Shown here: piece by piece, positions 52,558-61,321 of the stretch
Layout: each line of letters begins with the position of its first letter
Numbering within the stretch: position 1 is the stretch's first letter
Assembly (NCBI GenBank): GCA_035426385.1
Contig: DAOLZQ010000009.1
Span: 1-64,000, forward strand
Direction of reading: 5' to 3'
Origin: Parvibacillus sp035426385
GTDB lineage: Bacteria; Bacteroidota; Bacteroidia; Chitinophagales; Saprospiraceae
DNA: 64,000 bases
Made by a program: the position numbers and the translations under genes
Notes under the pieces: model-generated
Database searches by the model: none
The model's input: only the letters and a program-made list of their open reading frames with translations
What the model was told of the DNA's origin: nothing

Positions 52558-52701
52558 GTGAAAGATATACACATACCTGATCCAAAGAATAAGTGGATAT
52601 TGGCTATCCTAGTTATTGCTATTCTCTGCATTATGTTTATGCTATTAATTTTATTGTTTTGGGCAGTAACCAATGGACTGAGTGCAAATCAACCCGCATA
52701 A
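52558..52701 (+). CDS. small single-helix membrane protein
   Basis: From GTG 52558 the frame encodes 47 residues (VKDIHIPDPKNKW then ILAILVIAILCIMFMLLILL and FWAVTNGLSANQPA): a short positively charged N-terminus, one hydrophobic helix and a polar tail. The in-frame TTG at 52513 lies inside a promoter box and is unlikely. No family is recognised. Expression is plausible given the promoter box, but the gene call is tentative. Confidence 0.4.
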   Translation: MKDIHIPDPKNKWILAILVIAILCIMFMLLILLFWAVTNGLSANQPA

Positions 52702-52885
52702 CTTATCTTAAAAGAGAATTGTACATTTCTTAATCAAATCCAAATATTTCAATATTGTATTAGTCGCCGCAATTATGTGAAAGCTATTTTATTCTTTATT
52801 TGGTTTTTAATTAAAAGTATATTTTTAATTAAATCGGAATGATTCATTTTAATATGGCGAGCGGATATTGTTAAATCATTCTATC

Positions 52886-53668
52886 TCAATGAATTTTCCG
52901 CTGTCTCAGTGCTTCGTAAGCTATTACGGCCACACTATTAGACACATTGAGCGAATCATTCTGGCCCAGCATTGGAATACGGATGATTTTTTCTGAATTT
53001 TGTATCCAAAAGTCTGATAGGCCATGTGCTTCTGTTCCGAAGAGGATAGCAATCCCTCGATTCATATCTGCTTGTGTGTAAGTGATGGCATTTTGGAGTG
53101 CAGCCGCATATACTGCCAACTTATGGGTCTGACACCATTTCAGGACTTCTTCACTTTTGGCAGCAGCCAGCGGAACGGTAAATACAGTTCCTACGGAACT
53201 CCGGATCACGTTGGGATTGTAAAAGTCCACTAACGGATCACAAAGTATTACTGCATCAGCACCTACTGCGTCTGCAGTGCGCAACACAGCGCCCAGATTT
53301 CCGGGCTTTTCGACCGCCTCGAGTATGAGGACGAGTGGACGGTCTAGGAGAGATAATGTCTCCAATGTATGATCCGGAGTAAAATATAAGCCCAGGATAT
53401 TACTTTGTGGCCGGTACACTAATTTATCGAAGAGCTCTCCACGAATCATAGTCATGGGCAGTGAGCGAATTATATCTGGTAACTGCTCAGGCCTTTGGTT
53501 TGAAGAAATATAGATATGATGCGGATTACACGCCGCCTCGAGGGCAAATAAATTTTCTTTCAGCCCTTCAGTCAAAAACTGTCCGGAGGAGCGTCTGGCC
53601 TGATTGTTTGTGGCGAGACGGAGCAGCTCTTTAAAGCGCTCGTTCTTTGTGGATTCGATAAGCAGCAT
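52886..53668 (-). CDS. SPOUT (TrmH/SpoU-type) RNA 2'-O-methyltransferase
   Basis: A 260-residue RNA methyltransferase. An N-terminal substrate-binding domain (NERFKELLRLATNNQARRSS, LTEGLKENLFAL) precedes the knotted SPOUT core: EAVEKPGNLGAVLRTADAVG, LFGTEAHGLS, then IPMLGQNDSLNVSNSVAV. These motifs form the SAM-binding trefoil knot. Family members methylate 2'-hydroxyls in rRNA or tRNA. The target cannot be assigned. Divergent from the GGGP synthase gene. Confidence 0.92.
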   Translation of the reverse strand: MLLIESTKNERFKELLRLATNNQARRSSGQFLTEGLKENLFALEAACNPHHIYISSNQRPEQLPDIIRSLPMTMIRGELFDKLVYRPQSNILGLYFTPDHTLETLSLLDRPLVLILEAVEKPGNLGAVLRTADAVGADAVILCDPLVDFYNPNVIRSSVGTVFTVPLAAAKSEEVLKWCQTHKLAVYAAALQNAITYTQADMNRGIAILFGTEAHGLSDFWIQNSEKIIRIPMLGQNDSLNVSNSVAVIAYEALRQRKIH

Positions 53669-53733
53669 TGGATACTTTACTTAAAATTAACACTGTCGGC
53701 AAATCTAATACTTATGCCGCAGCGTAAAATTGT

Positions 53734-53741
53734 TATTTTTG
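53734..53741 (+). promoter_or_regulatory. Bacteroidota -7 box before the GGGPS gene
   Basis: TATTTTTG fits TAnnTTTG. It lies within the region that a longer GGGPS frame (TTG 53730) would include, so it argues for the TTG at 53772 as the start. Confidence 0.45.
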
Positions 53742-53771
53742 GTCATAATTAATAACCATTCATTGATTCAG

Positions 53772-54524
53772 TTGACCATATATGACCAATTGGTGCAGGC
53801 CAAACGGCAAGGACATAAACTGTTTGCCGTACTGATCGATCCGGACAAAATGAAATTGACCGGCTTCAATCGGGTGATTCAGACAGCTATTGAAGCCCAA
53901 GTAGATTTCTTTTTTATAGGTGGCAGCCTCATAGTCAATGATATGCTGGACAGGTGCATTCGCGCCATCAAGGAAGCTTGTGATATTCCCGTCATCCTCT
54001 TTCCGGGCAATACATATCAGCTCAGTCACAGAGCAGATGGAATTCTGTTCTTGTCATTGATCTCCGGTCGTAATCCCGACCTGCTCATAGGCAATCAAGT
54101 TCTTGCAGCACCCTTCCTTAAGCAAAGTTCTCTGGAGATATTATCCACCGGCTATATGCTCATCGACGGTGGAGTACAAACAACTGTTAGTTACATCAGT
54201 AATACACAACCCATACCGGCCAATAAGACAGACATTGCGCTGTGTACGGCTATGGCGGGTGAGATGCTCGGTATGCGGTTACTGTATATGGATGCAGGAA
54301 GTGGAGCGAAAGTGCCTGTATCAGATGAAATGATTCGATCAGTCGCTGAAGCCACTTCTGTTCCACTCATAGCAGGAGGTGGCATTAGAGACCCGGCAAC
54401 AGCAGTCAGACTGGCGAAAGCGGGAGCAGATATCATAGTAGTAGGCAATGCCATCGAGTCTAATCCGGAACTGGTGTATGATATCTCCACATCGCTGCAC
54501 AAAATGAAACAAGTGACTATTTAA
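53772..54524 (+). CDS. geranylgeranylglyceryl/heptaprenylglyceryl phosphate synthase
   Basis: A 250-residue TIM-barrel prenyltransferase of the GGGPS/PcrB family. TTG 53772 is preferred because it gives the family N-terminus (TIYDQLVQAKRQGHKLFAVL); TTG 53730 lies ahead of a promoter box. Motifs: LIDPDK, FFIGGSLIVND, VILFPGNTYQLS, ADGILFLSLISGRNPDLLIG, STGYMLIDGG and the phosphate-binding IAGGGIRDP, VVGNAIE. It transfers a C20-C35 prenyl chain to sn-glycerol-1-phosphate, the first ether-lipid step. It precedes rsgA by 3 bases. Confidence 0.9.
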   Translation: MTIYDQLVQAKRQGHKLFAVLIDPDKMKLTGFNRVIQTAIEAQVDFFFIGGSLIVNDMLDRCIRAIKEACDIPVILFPGNTYQLSHRADGILFLSLISGRNPDLLIGNQVLAAPFLKQSSLEILSTGYMLIDGGVQTTVSYISNTQPIPANKTDIALCTAMAGEMLGMRLLYMDAGSGAKVPVSDEMIRSVAEATSVPLIAGGGIRDPATAVRLAKAGADIIVVGNAIESNPELVYDISTSLHKMKQVTI

Positions 54525-54527
54525 TTC

Positions 54528-55478
54528 TTGGAAGGAGTCATTCATAAATCCACAGGAAGCTGGTACGAGGTCAAAACTTCAGACGGACAATCTTTCCACT
54601 GCCGCCTGGCAGGAAAGATCAGGCTGAAGGGACTGGAGCTGACTAACCCGGTCGCTATCGGTGATCGAGTACTCTTCGAGACAGAGGCTTCCCATACGGG
54701 GCAGGGAATAATCAGCGATATCTTGCCCAGGACGAATTATATAGTTCGGCAGAGCCCACGTCAGAAGCATCAGATGCATCTCATTGCCGCCAATATAGAT
54801 CAGGCCGCCGTCATCGTCACATTGGTAAAACCCACTCTGAAGCCGGGATTTATAGACCGATATCTACTGATGACAGAACCGCATGATATACCGGCACTCA
54901 TTATATTTAATAAGTTCGACCTGTATGACGAGAAAGCACGAGAAGAACTGGCTTATTTCAGTGCGCTATACGAACAGATCGGCTACCGGACATTTACAGT
55001 ATCTGCATTCGATGGTACAGGACTCGAAGCGCTCAGGCAGGCACTTTGGGGTAAGATGACACTCATCGGCGGACAATCAGGTGTAGGGAAATCAACTTTG
55101 GTCTCAGCACTTTTCCCCGGTCTCGACCTTAAGACGGGACTACTATCTAAACAGACAGGCAAGGGGATGCATACCACCACTTTTGCAGAGATGTTTGACG
55201 TCACCAAAGGAACTCATATCATAGATACTCCGGGTATTAAATTACTTAGCTACAACAATTTGAGTAAAATGGATGTAGCTCACAATTTTAGAGAATTTTT
55301 TTTATTGTCCGCTGAGTGCAGGTTTGGCGGTGCTTGCACGCATACTGTTGAGCCGGGATGCGCAGTAATAAAGGCACTCGAAAATGAAGAAATCAGCCCA
55401 TATCGCTACCAGAATTATCTGAATATCATTGAAGATATTGACGGGCAGAATTACTGGGAAAGAAAGAAGGAATATTGA
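54528..55478 (+). CDS. rsgA: ribosome small-subunit-dependent GTPase A
   Basis: A 316-residue circularly permuted GTPase with TTG start, 3 bases after the GGGPS stop. An N-terminal OB fold is followed by G4 FNKFDLYD, G1 GGQSGVGKSTL, the switch GKGMHTTT, G3 DTPGIK, and a C-terminal zinc cluster (CRFGGACTHTVEPGC). It matures the 30S subunit by releasing assembly factors near the decoding centre. Translation is probably coupled to GGGPS. Confidence 0.95.
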   Translation: MEGVIHKSTGSWYEVKTSDGQSFHCRLAGKIRLKGLELTNPVAIGDRVLFETEASHTGQGIISDILPRTNYIVRQSPRQKHQMHLIAANIDQAAVIVTLVKPTLKPGFIDRYLLMTEPHDIPALIIFNKFDLYDEKAREELAYFSALYEQIGYRTFTVSAFDGTGLEALRQALWGKMTLIGGQSGVGKSTLVSALFPGLDLKTGLLSKQTGKGMHTTTFAEMFDVTKGTHIIDTPGIKLLSYNNLSKMDVAHNFREFFLLSAECRFGGACTHTVEPGCAVIKALENEEISPYRYQNYLNIIEDIDGQNYWERKKEY

Positions 55479-55483
55479 GCAGT

Positions 55484-55528
55484 CTTTAGGTCGCTACGCT
55501 TTGGGTCGCTGCGCTTTAGGTCGCTGCG
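55484..55528. repeat. three tandem 15-nt repeats (CTTTAGGTCGCTGCG)
   Basis: Three adjacent copies of a 15-nt unit (55484-55498, 55499-55513, 55514-55528) start 6 bases after the rsgA stop; copies 1 and 2 each differ from copy 3 by one base. They continue into TTTAGTCTTTGGTCTTTGG. Confidence 0.85.
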
Positions 55529-55568
55529 CTTTTAGTCTTTGGTCTTTGGGATGTTAGCTTTGGGTTTA

Positions 55569-55610
55569 ATAATTCATCATTCATAATTCATCATTTATAA
55601 TTTATCATTA
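55569..55610. repeat. three tandem 14-nt AT-rich repeats
   Basis: ATAATTCATCATTC, ATAATTCATCATTT and ATAATTTATCATTA follow in perfect register in the convergent gap between rsgA and the pentapeptide-repeat gene. Not coding. Confidence 0.8.
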
Positions 55611-55621
55611 ATCATTAATCT

Positions 55622-56203
55622 CTAAAGCCCTCCTTCGATTCGGATTTTATATTTGTGCAGTAATCCTGCAAGGCTACCGGCAGAAAAGGCCGCATTTTTT
55701 ATCTGATTATTTTCCGGGTCGATGGTGAAATTATAAGATGAGGTGAAATCAGCATTTTCGAGATTAGAATTTTCAAAAACCGAATTTAACAGATCACAAT
55801 GATTAAATTGAGCACCACTTAAGTTACTCTCTGTAAAATCAATTTCATGTAATTGACATTCAGAAAAAATCGTCTTTGGAATTTTTACCCGGTAAAATGA
55901 AGAATGATTTAAAATACAATTTTTAAAAAAAACCTTCAATCCCAAAGAATTGCAATCATCAAAATGTAGCCCCAACATTTTGCACCCGATAAATTTCGTT
56001 CCCCGCCAAGCGGTATGGCGCATCGGTGTCAGGCTAAGATTACAATTGAGAAAAGTACAATCAATAAATCTTATCTCTGATAAATCGACTGAGGACAGAT
56101 CACTGTTTTCAAAAGAACAATTTTCATAATCACCCTTTTCCGGAGGAATAATTTTAAAGTCAACATCCTCATAAACTTGACTATCGAAATATAATGACGC
56201 CAT
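55622..56203 (-). CDS. pentapeptide-repeat protein
   Basis: A 193-residue right-handed quadrilateral beta-helix protein. Pentapeptide units of the type A(D/N)LXX/F are spread through the protein: CSFENSDLSSVDLSEIRFID, CTFLNCNLS, KFIGCKMLGLHFDDCNSLGL, DFTESNLSGAQFNHCDLLNS, VFENSNLENADFTSS. It resembles Qnr/McbG-type proteins in length and in the C-terminal NFTIDPENNQIKNAAF. Such proteins can mimic DNA and protect gyrase, but without that specific evidence the role is open. It follows the Wzi-like gene by 9 bases. Confidence 0.88.
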   Translation of the reverse strand: MASLYFDSQVYEDVDFKIIPPEKGDYENCSFENSDLSSVDLSEIRFIDCTFLNCNLSLTPMRHTAWRGTKFIGCKMLGLHFDDCNSLGLKVFFKNCILNHSSFYRVKIPKTIFSECQLHEIDFTESNLSGAQFNHCDLLNSVFENSNLENADFTSSYNFTIDPENNQIKNAAFSAGSLAGLLHKYKIRIEGGL

Positions 56204-56212
56204 AATCGTGGA

Positions 56213-57985
56213 TTAAAAATCAAGTGTTCTACGGGCTGCATTAATACGCAACCCTAAAGTAAAAATATTTTCTTTCAAAGAAGGGATCTCTACGCCCTCA
56301 GCTGTAAAACGACGCTGACTAAATGATAAATCGACAAACATATTGTGATACCACATATAAGAGATATCAAGACCGGCGATGATACGTGTGCTTTTAATTC
56401 CCTGCAACATAGTGTTGTCAAAATCCTGAATACGCCGAGTATTGGGAATAAAAATATTTCCACCATAGGTACTTTCCAGCGCAGGATCATCTTCGCCCTT
56501 TAGTGCATACATTAGTCGGGGCTCGACAAACAAATTATTGATTGGCATCCATCGGACCCTTGCCAGGAGTTCTGTAAAATTGGCCTCCAGTGGATGAGCG
56601 AGTGGCTGATTATAGTGCGTATAATTTGCATTGAGATCAGTGTGTGTATAGGTATAAGGACGCACGCGATTGAGCTCTAGTTGTAAATCCAGGTGGTCGA
56701 TGCCACCAACATTGATATATTTCAGGCCCAGTTGTAGTCCATTTTTATTCCCCCACCAACCGTTGTTTTTGATGAGGTTATTGATGATCAGTTCATCGAT
56801 AAGCCACTGGCCATATAACTGTACTGATGATCCGGCTCTTACTTTAAAGTCGATTCCCACATTGGCATTGTCAGGACTGCCTACCAGCTGTTCGATAGCC
56901 CGATAGAAAATGATGGGATTTAGATATTGAAACTCAAAATGATTAGTCCGGCTGAAGACAATAGATTCAAACAGGCCCACATTGAGCCATTTAAAGATGT
57001 TGAGGCTGAGGTGATGTGCAGCCATGTATTTCTTTGGGATTTCGTGGTCATTATCTATGCGCCCGGAATATTGGAGCTGACACCATAAATTCTGATAGTC
57101 AAAAATCCACAGCTTAGTATTTAGTTTTAGGTAAAGATAATTTGCACCAAAATCTGACAGGAACAGAGATCGAATTCCGTCACCAATAAAATTACGTCCA
57201 TGACCAAATTGCAGCGTGATGGGCTTGAGGATATGAAAACCGATGAGGCCGTGTGCATTCAGAAAATCATATCCTTGGAGATTAATCACACTGCTGCTAT
57301 AAGGTTTATAAAATCCGGCACCAGGTACTGCTTTGTGTGCTGAGATGTAATTATTGACATAGGCCGGATAGCCTTCTTGAGATTCGTGCAGTGAGCCCGA
57401 GAAGAATACTCTGTCAGATATTCCACCACGCATTTCAAATCCGCGAATATTGCTAAATACATTTTGATCTACTTCACCCGCTGACTTACCGTAGCGGAAG
57501 TGAATTACAGGATCCAGCCGCAGATAGAAGTCAGGCACATCAATAGAGAGCATGCTGCCGGGCGTCTTATACAGAAACCCGAAAAGTGGCTTTTTATTTT
57601 TAGTGAAGGAAGGTGTGGATATCACCGGAGTGCTCAGTGAATAGAAATGATGCGTAGAATCTTCAAAAATAGTATCTGGCACTTCGGCTGAATTGAAATT
57701 GTATTTGTCCAAAAGACCGTCACTCTCATCCAGTTCGTCCAGAAGGTATTGCACATCGTAGCGGTTTTGTGTTTTTAAGACCTTAGGATGCCGAGATAAA
57801 AACTGAAGTATATTTTCTCTGGTATAATACTGATGACTACTGTGCATTTCATTGCCACTATCTACGGACATCTGCATATGTTGAAGGGCTGAGGTAGCCG
57901 GCTCTAATGGGGAGAGTGGTATTACCTGAGCGTAAAGTCTCCAGCCGGAGAGCATGAATAGACACAGCAAACTTATATATTTCAT
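56213..57985 (-). CDS. capsule-assembly Wzi-like outer-membrane barrel
   Basis: A 590-residue protein with a signal peptide (MKYISLLCLFMLSGWRLYAQ). The middle (LQFGHGRNFIGDGIRSLFLS, then DFGANYLYLKLNTKLW) and later strands (FTELLARVRWMPINNLFVEP) match the Wzi/Caps_assemb_Wzi pattern of an 18-strand barrel in this phylum. Wzi-type proteins anchor or organise capsular polysaccharide at the surface. The C-terminus (LRINAARRTLDF) ends in an aromatic residue for outer-membrane insertion. Probably co-transcribed with the downstream pentapeptide-repeat gene. Confidence 0.75.
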   Translation of the reverse strand: MKYISLLCLFMLSGWRLYAQVIPLSPLEPATSALQHMQMSVDSGNEMHSSHQYYTRENILQFLSRHPKVLKTQNRYDVQYLLDELDESDGLLDKYNFNSAEVPDTIFEDSTHHFYSLSTPVISTPSFTKNKKPLFGFLYKTPGSMLSIDVPDFYLRLDPVIHFRYGKSAGEVDQNVFSNIRGFEMRGGISDRVFFSGSLHESQEGYPAYVNNYISAHKAVPGAGFYKPYSSSVINLQGYDFLNAHGLIGFHILKPITLQFGHGRNFIGDGIRSLFLSDFGANYLYLKLNTKLWIFDYQNLWCQLQYSGRIDNDHEIPKKYMAAHHLSLNIFKWLNVGLFESIVFSRTNHFEFQYLNPIIFYRAIEQLVGSPDNANVGIDFKVRAGSSVQLYGQWLIDELIINNLIKNNGWWGNKNGLQLGLKYINVGGIDHLDLQLELNRVRPYTYTHTDLNANYTHYNQPLAHPLEANFTELLARVRWMPINNLFVEPRLMYALKGEDDPALESTYGGNIFIPNTRRIQDFDNTMLQGIKSTRIIAGLDISYMWYHNMFVDLSFSQRRFTAEGVEIPSLKENIFTLGLRINAARRTLDF

Positions 57986-58106
57986 ATCAATGTCTTCTTC
58001 CGCTAAAGGTATAGTGAAACCGCTTATTCAATGCGATTTTCTCCATATGGTATAAAAAAATATGTGTTTTGCCTGTTTTAGCTAAAAATCATATGTAAAA
58101 CGCCTG

Positions 58107-58236
58107 CATCTTTGATTTATCAATACGAAGAAGTTAAAAAATACGGTACACCTCAGATTAAATCACCACCGAAAACTATCAAAATCACTTCTCATGTACG
58201 TTGAAAAAACCCGGGTTCCTCAAAAGCCGGGTTTTT
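58107..58236 (+). ncRNA. candidate small RNA ending at an orphan terminator
   Basis: A CATCTTTG sequence resembling a -7 box (58107-58114) lies upstream of a strong hairpin-T-run at 58205-58236, with no gene in between on either strand. The order promoter-like, spacer, terminator in an intergenic gap is the pattern of a small RNA of about 115 nt. The -7 box is imperfect and no -33 TTG is at the proper distance. A minus-strand RNA between the two terminators is an alternative. Confidence 0.3.
58205..58236. terminator. strong bidirectional terminator hairpin
   Basis: AAAAACCCGG (58205-58214) and CCGGGTTTTT (58227-58236) form a perfect 10-bp stem with a 12-base loop; T-runs lie on both strands. 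On the plus strand no annotated gene precedes it; on the minus strand it would follow the peroxiredoxin terminator. Confidence 0.8.
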
Positions 58237-58328
58237 ATTTTTATAGAACTATAGCCAAAGCGGACTGGGTAGTGCAAAGAGAATTATTTATTGTATGCAA
58301 ACAATATAGGCTTGCCATAGCTAAAAAA

Positions 58329-58354
58329 AGGCCCAATTAAAGTAAATCGGGCCT
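58329..58354 (-). terminator. terminator of the peroxiredoxin gene
   Basis: On the minus strand AATCGGGCCT... AGGCCC-type arms form a 9 of 10-bp stem followed by seven T residues, about 30 bases after the peroxiredoxin stop. Confidence 0.75.
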
Positions 58355-58384
58355 CTTATTCTTTCCTATAAAGAGTGTAATAAC

Positions 58385-59020
58385 TTACTTCGTCGGGTCC
58401 GGCACATAGCGCAAATACGGTTTTTTTATACTTGGTGCACTACCGTATTTCTTTTCAATATCTTCAGTCGGTATATCCATAGACACGATTACGTCATCTC
58501 CCTGCTTCCAGTCAGCCGGTGTGGCCACCTGATATTCGGAACATACTTGAAGTGAGTCCAGGACGCGAAGGATTTCCAGAAAGTTTCTCCCGGTAGAAGC
58601 AGGATAAGTCAGTGTAAGTTTGATTTTCTTATCCGGGCCGATGATAAATACTGATCGCACTGTTGCTCTTTGGCTTGCATTGGGATGAATCATATCATAC
58701 AGTTCGGCTACTTTGTGGCCTTCATCTGCTATAATGGGAAAATTCACATTAGTTTGATTGACTTCTTCGATATCCGGTACCCACTTATTGTGTGAGGCCA
58801 GATCATCGACAGAGACTGCAATAGGCTTAGTATTTCGTTTTTGAAATTCGCCCGATAGAAGTGCTGTCTTCCCTAGCTCAGTAGTACATACAGGTGTAAA
58901 ATCTGCAGGGTGCGAAAATAAAAGTCCCCATGAATCACCCAGCCACTTGTGAAATTCTATCGGCCCCTGCGTGGTATCTGCGGTAAAATCCGGCGCCACA
59001 TCTCCTAATCTTAATGACAT
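58385..59020 (-). CDS. 1-Cys peroxiredoxin (Prx6 type)
   Basis: A 211-residue peroxiredoxin. The peroxidatic Cys45 lies in SHPADFTPVCTTELG, the Prx6 signature, and the C-terminal extension (QVATPADWKQGDDVIVSMDI) is typical of this class; no resolving Cys of the 2-Cys kind is present. It reduces H2O2 and alkyl hydroperoxides in the cytosol using a thiol partner. Single-gene transcript with its own terminator and about 500 bases of upstream non-coding sequence. Confidence 0.95.
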   Translation of the reverse strand: MSLRLGDVAPDFTADTTQGPIEFHKWLGDSWGLLFSHPADFTPVCTTELGKTALLSGEFQKRNTKPIAVSVDDLASHNKWVPDIEEVNQTNVNFPIIADEGHKVAELYDMIHPNASQRATVRSVFIIGPDKKIKLTLTYPASTGRNFLEILRVLDSLQVCSEYQVATPADWKQGDDVIVSMDIPTEDIEKKYGSAPSIKKPYLRYVPDPTK

Positions 59021-59527
59021 AGTATTTTATTTTTTTAGAGAACAATATTTTAGCCATTGAGTTGAAAATGAGGATATGACAATTGTCATGTTGCTGAGTT
59101 TGAGTGGTGTAGTGTCGGCAGTTGTCATTGCAAGTTCATCATTTTACAGTGCTATTCATATTTGAGCCCTTCAGGCTCATACCATAGCATATGTAGTGGT
59201 CATTTAAGAGCCTGCTCATACTTCGACTGGTTTCCTATAATGCCTTCAGTGATAATATCATTTTTTTAAAACGATATATTAATCACTAAAAATTATGGAG
59301 TGTAACACCTTACAAGAAAACTACCCATCATATGACACAAAGTGCGCTTTAGATCCTTTTCTACCTACTTAATTATAGAATTGATGCCCATTGATTGAAT
59401 AGTCGTGTAATTGAGTTTTTTATAGGTGGATGGAGGTGTATTCGGCTCATTTGTTCCAATAAACAAGCCAGAGTGTTTGAAAAATCAGATTTAGAACCTA
59501 ATTTGTCAACTCTATCAAGAATTAACT
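59021..59527. other. intergenic region, with a short hairpin at 59163-59179
   Basis: About 500 bases between divergent genes. TGAGCC-CTTCA-GGCTCA (59163-59179) is a perfect 6-bp stem resembling REP-like intergenic hairpins; no gene or clear promoter boxes were found. Confidence 0.4.
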
Positions 59528-60049
59528 ATGAATGCAGTACATTTTCATTTAATTGTAAATCATTTTCCCATCATTCTCCCGCTGGTGGGCCTGATATTGC
59601 TGGTAGTCGGATGGATTTTTAAATCCGCAGCGGTGCAGAAAGCGGCCTTTGGTATATTTATTTTTGCCGGCATCGCCTCAGTTGTATCGATTCTTAGTGG
59701 CAAGGAGGCTGCACAAATGGCTGTGAAAATCTCCGGTATAGACAAGAATGACATCCATACACATGCCGAGTGGGCTCAGAAATTAGCCATATCAAATATA
59801 CTCATTGCGCTGCTCGCAATGGCTGCATGTTGGACGCAACACAGAAATAAGATTTTTGGAGCCTTGAGATGGGTGATATTGCTGCTGTGTTTTGTCAATA
59901 CTTTCTTCAGTATGAAGACGGGTACCAGCGGTGGAGAGATCCGCCACACAGAGATCAGATCCGATAATGGAGTAAGACTGCGTGCCCCAGCATCCGGTGA
60001 CAGACCCGGCACTGAGCAGAACCCCGAGGGGACCGGGGAGTATGACTAA
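59528..60049 (+). CDS. four-helix membrane protein (DUF2231-like)
   Basis: A 173-residue membrane protein. HFHLIVNHFPIILPLVGLIL has the His-rich N-terminal helix typical of DUF2231-like proteins (H.h..N..P); FAGIASVVSILSGKEAAQM forms helix 2, with two more helices before a polar tail containing GEIRHTEIR and a Pro/Gly-rich end. Histidines in the first helix suggest heme or metal binding in the membrane. It precedes the LolC/E-type permease by 50 bases. Confidence 0.72.
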   Translation: MNAVHFHLIVNHFPIILPLVGLILLVVGWIFKSAAVQKAAFGIFIFAGIASVVSILSGKEAAQMAVKISGIDKNDIHTHAEWAQKLAISNILIALLAMAACWTQHRNKIFGALRWVILLLCFVNTFFSMKTGTSGGEIRHTEIRSDNGVRLRAPASGDRPGTEQNPEGTGEYD

Positions 60050-60099
60050 CCTCGTGTCTTGGAAAACTTTGCGTATTTTTCGGCGGAGAAACAGCATAC

Positions 60100-61317
60100 A
60101 TGAATATCTCGTCGCGGCTGGCCAGTCGTTACATCTTTGGCAAGAAATCAACCAATGTGATCAATATCATCACCGGTATTGCGGTGTTTGGCATTGCCGT
60201 GGGTACTGCTGCACTTATCCTGGTGCTCTCAGTGTTCAATGGGTTCGAAGATTTGATTTCAGGGTTGTTTCACAAATTCAATCCCGATCTCAAAGTCACG
60301 ACTGTACTGGGGAAAACATTTCCGGAGGATACCATTTTACTGTCAAAATTGACCAGGACTCCAGGCGTGAAAGTGGTGAGTGAGACACTGGAAGAGCTAG
60401 CGCTGCTAGAATACAACACCTCTCAGACCTTTGCGCAGATCAAGGGTGTAGATCCAAATTTTGTAAGGGTCGCTGACATTAAAAACTCTATTATTGAAGG
60501 TGAATATAGTATTCATAATGAAGCCGAGAATAATATTTACCCGGGTGCCGGCGTGGCTCAGCGTCTGGGAATCAATGTGGACGATAAATTGTCAAGAATA
60601 AGCGTCTATGTACCCAAAAAATCGACAGGTGGCTTAATGGATAAGCCATTCACCGTAAAGTACCTGACGCCTCAAGGTGTGTTTGCTATTCAGCAGGATT
60701 TTGATCAGGAATATGCACTGACTGATCTGGCCACTGCGCGCGAACTATTCGGACATGAGAATGAACTGAGTGCCTATGAGATAAAAGTTGATTCAGCTTA
60801 TAAAATCCAGCCTGTGCAGAAGTCTATTGCGACACTAGTGGGAGATAAATTTGAAGTGCGTAATCGTTTTCAGCAAGATGAGGCATTTATGAAACTGATG
60901 AATATAGAAAAGTGGATGAGCTATGCCATCGTATGCCTTACACTGTTGCTGGTAGCATTCAATATGGTAGGTGCGCTGTGGATAATTGTACTCGACAAGA
61001 GGCAGGACATTGCTATTCTAAAAGCAATGGGCCTGAATGACAGAAAGTCATACCAGATATTCTTGCAGAGTGGTATTTTGCTGGCAGTATTGGGTATGTT
61101 GGGTGGCTTTTTACTCGCGCTGGTCTTATATTATCTACAGGATCAGTACGCGCTGGTGCGGATACCGGAAGGATTCGTTGTAAATAAATATCCGGTGTCA
61201 CTCCGATTGATTGATTTTGTAGTGGTAGGACTCACTGTACTGGGCATCGGCCTGGTCAGCAGTCTGCCGGCAGCTCATAGAGCACGTCAGATAAATACCG
61301 CAATCGAAAATACATAA
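60100..61317 (+). CDS. LolC/E-type ABC transporter permease (FtsX-like)
   Basis: A 405-residue MacB/FtsX-type permease: helix 1 (IINIITGIAVFGIAVGTAAL), a large periplasmic domain (about residues 45-270), then three C-terminal helices (YAIVCLTLLLVAFNMVGALW, AVLGMLGGFLLALVLYYLQ, IDFVVVGLTVLGIGLVSSLP), with DKRQDIAILKAMGLNDR linking, which is the coupling motif for the ATPase. LolC/E extract lipoproteins from the inner membrane. The ATPase partner is not adjacent. Confidence 0.9.
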   Translation: MNISSRLASRYIFGKKSTNVINIITGIAVFGIAVGTAALILVLSVFNGFEDLISGLFHKFNPDLKVTTVLGKTFPEDTILLSKLTRTPGVKVVSETLEELALLEYNTSQTFAQIKGVDPNFVRVADIKNSIIEGEYSIHNEAENNIYPGAGVAQRLGINVDDKLSRISVYVPKKSTGGLMDKPFTVKYLTPQGVFAIQQDFDQEYALTDLATARELFGHENELSAYEIKVDSAYKIQPVQKSIATLVGDKFEVRNRFQQDEAFMKLMNIEKWMSYAIVCLTLLLVAFNMVGALWIIVLDKRQDIAILKAMGLNDRKSYQIFLQSGILLAVLGMLGGFLLALVLYYLQDQYALVRIPEGFVVNKYPVSLRLIDFVVVGLTVLGIGLVSSLPAAHRARQINTAIENT

Positions 61318-61321
61318 CACT

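Noticed and set aside
55622..56203. Qnr quinolone-resistance gene
   Set aside because: Pentapeptide-repeat fold is clear, but there is no sequence evidence for gyrase binding beyond general family shape.
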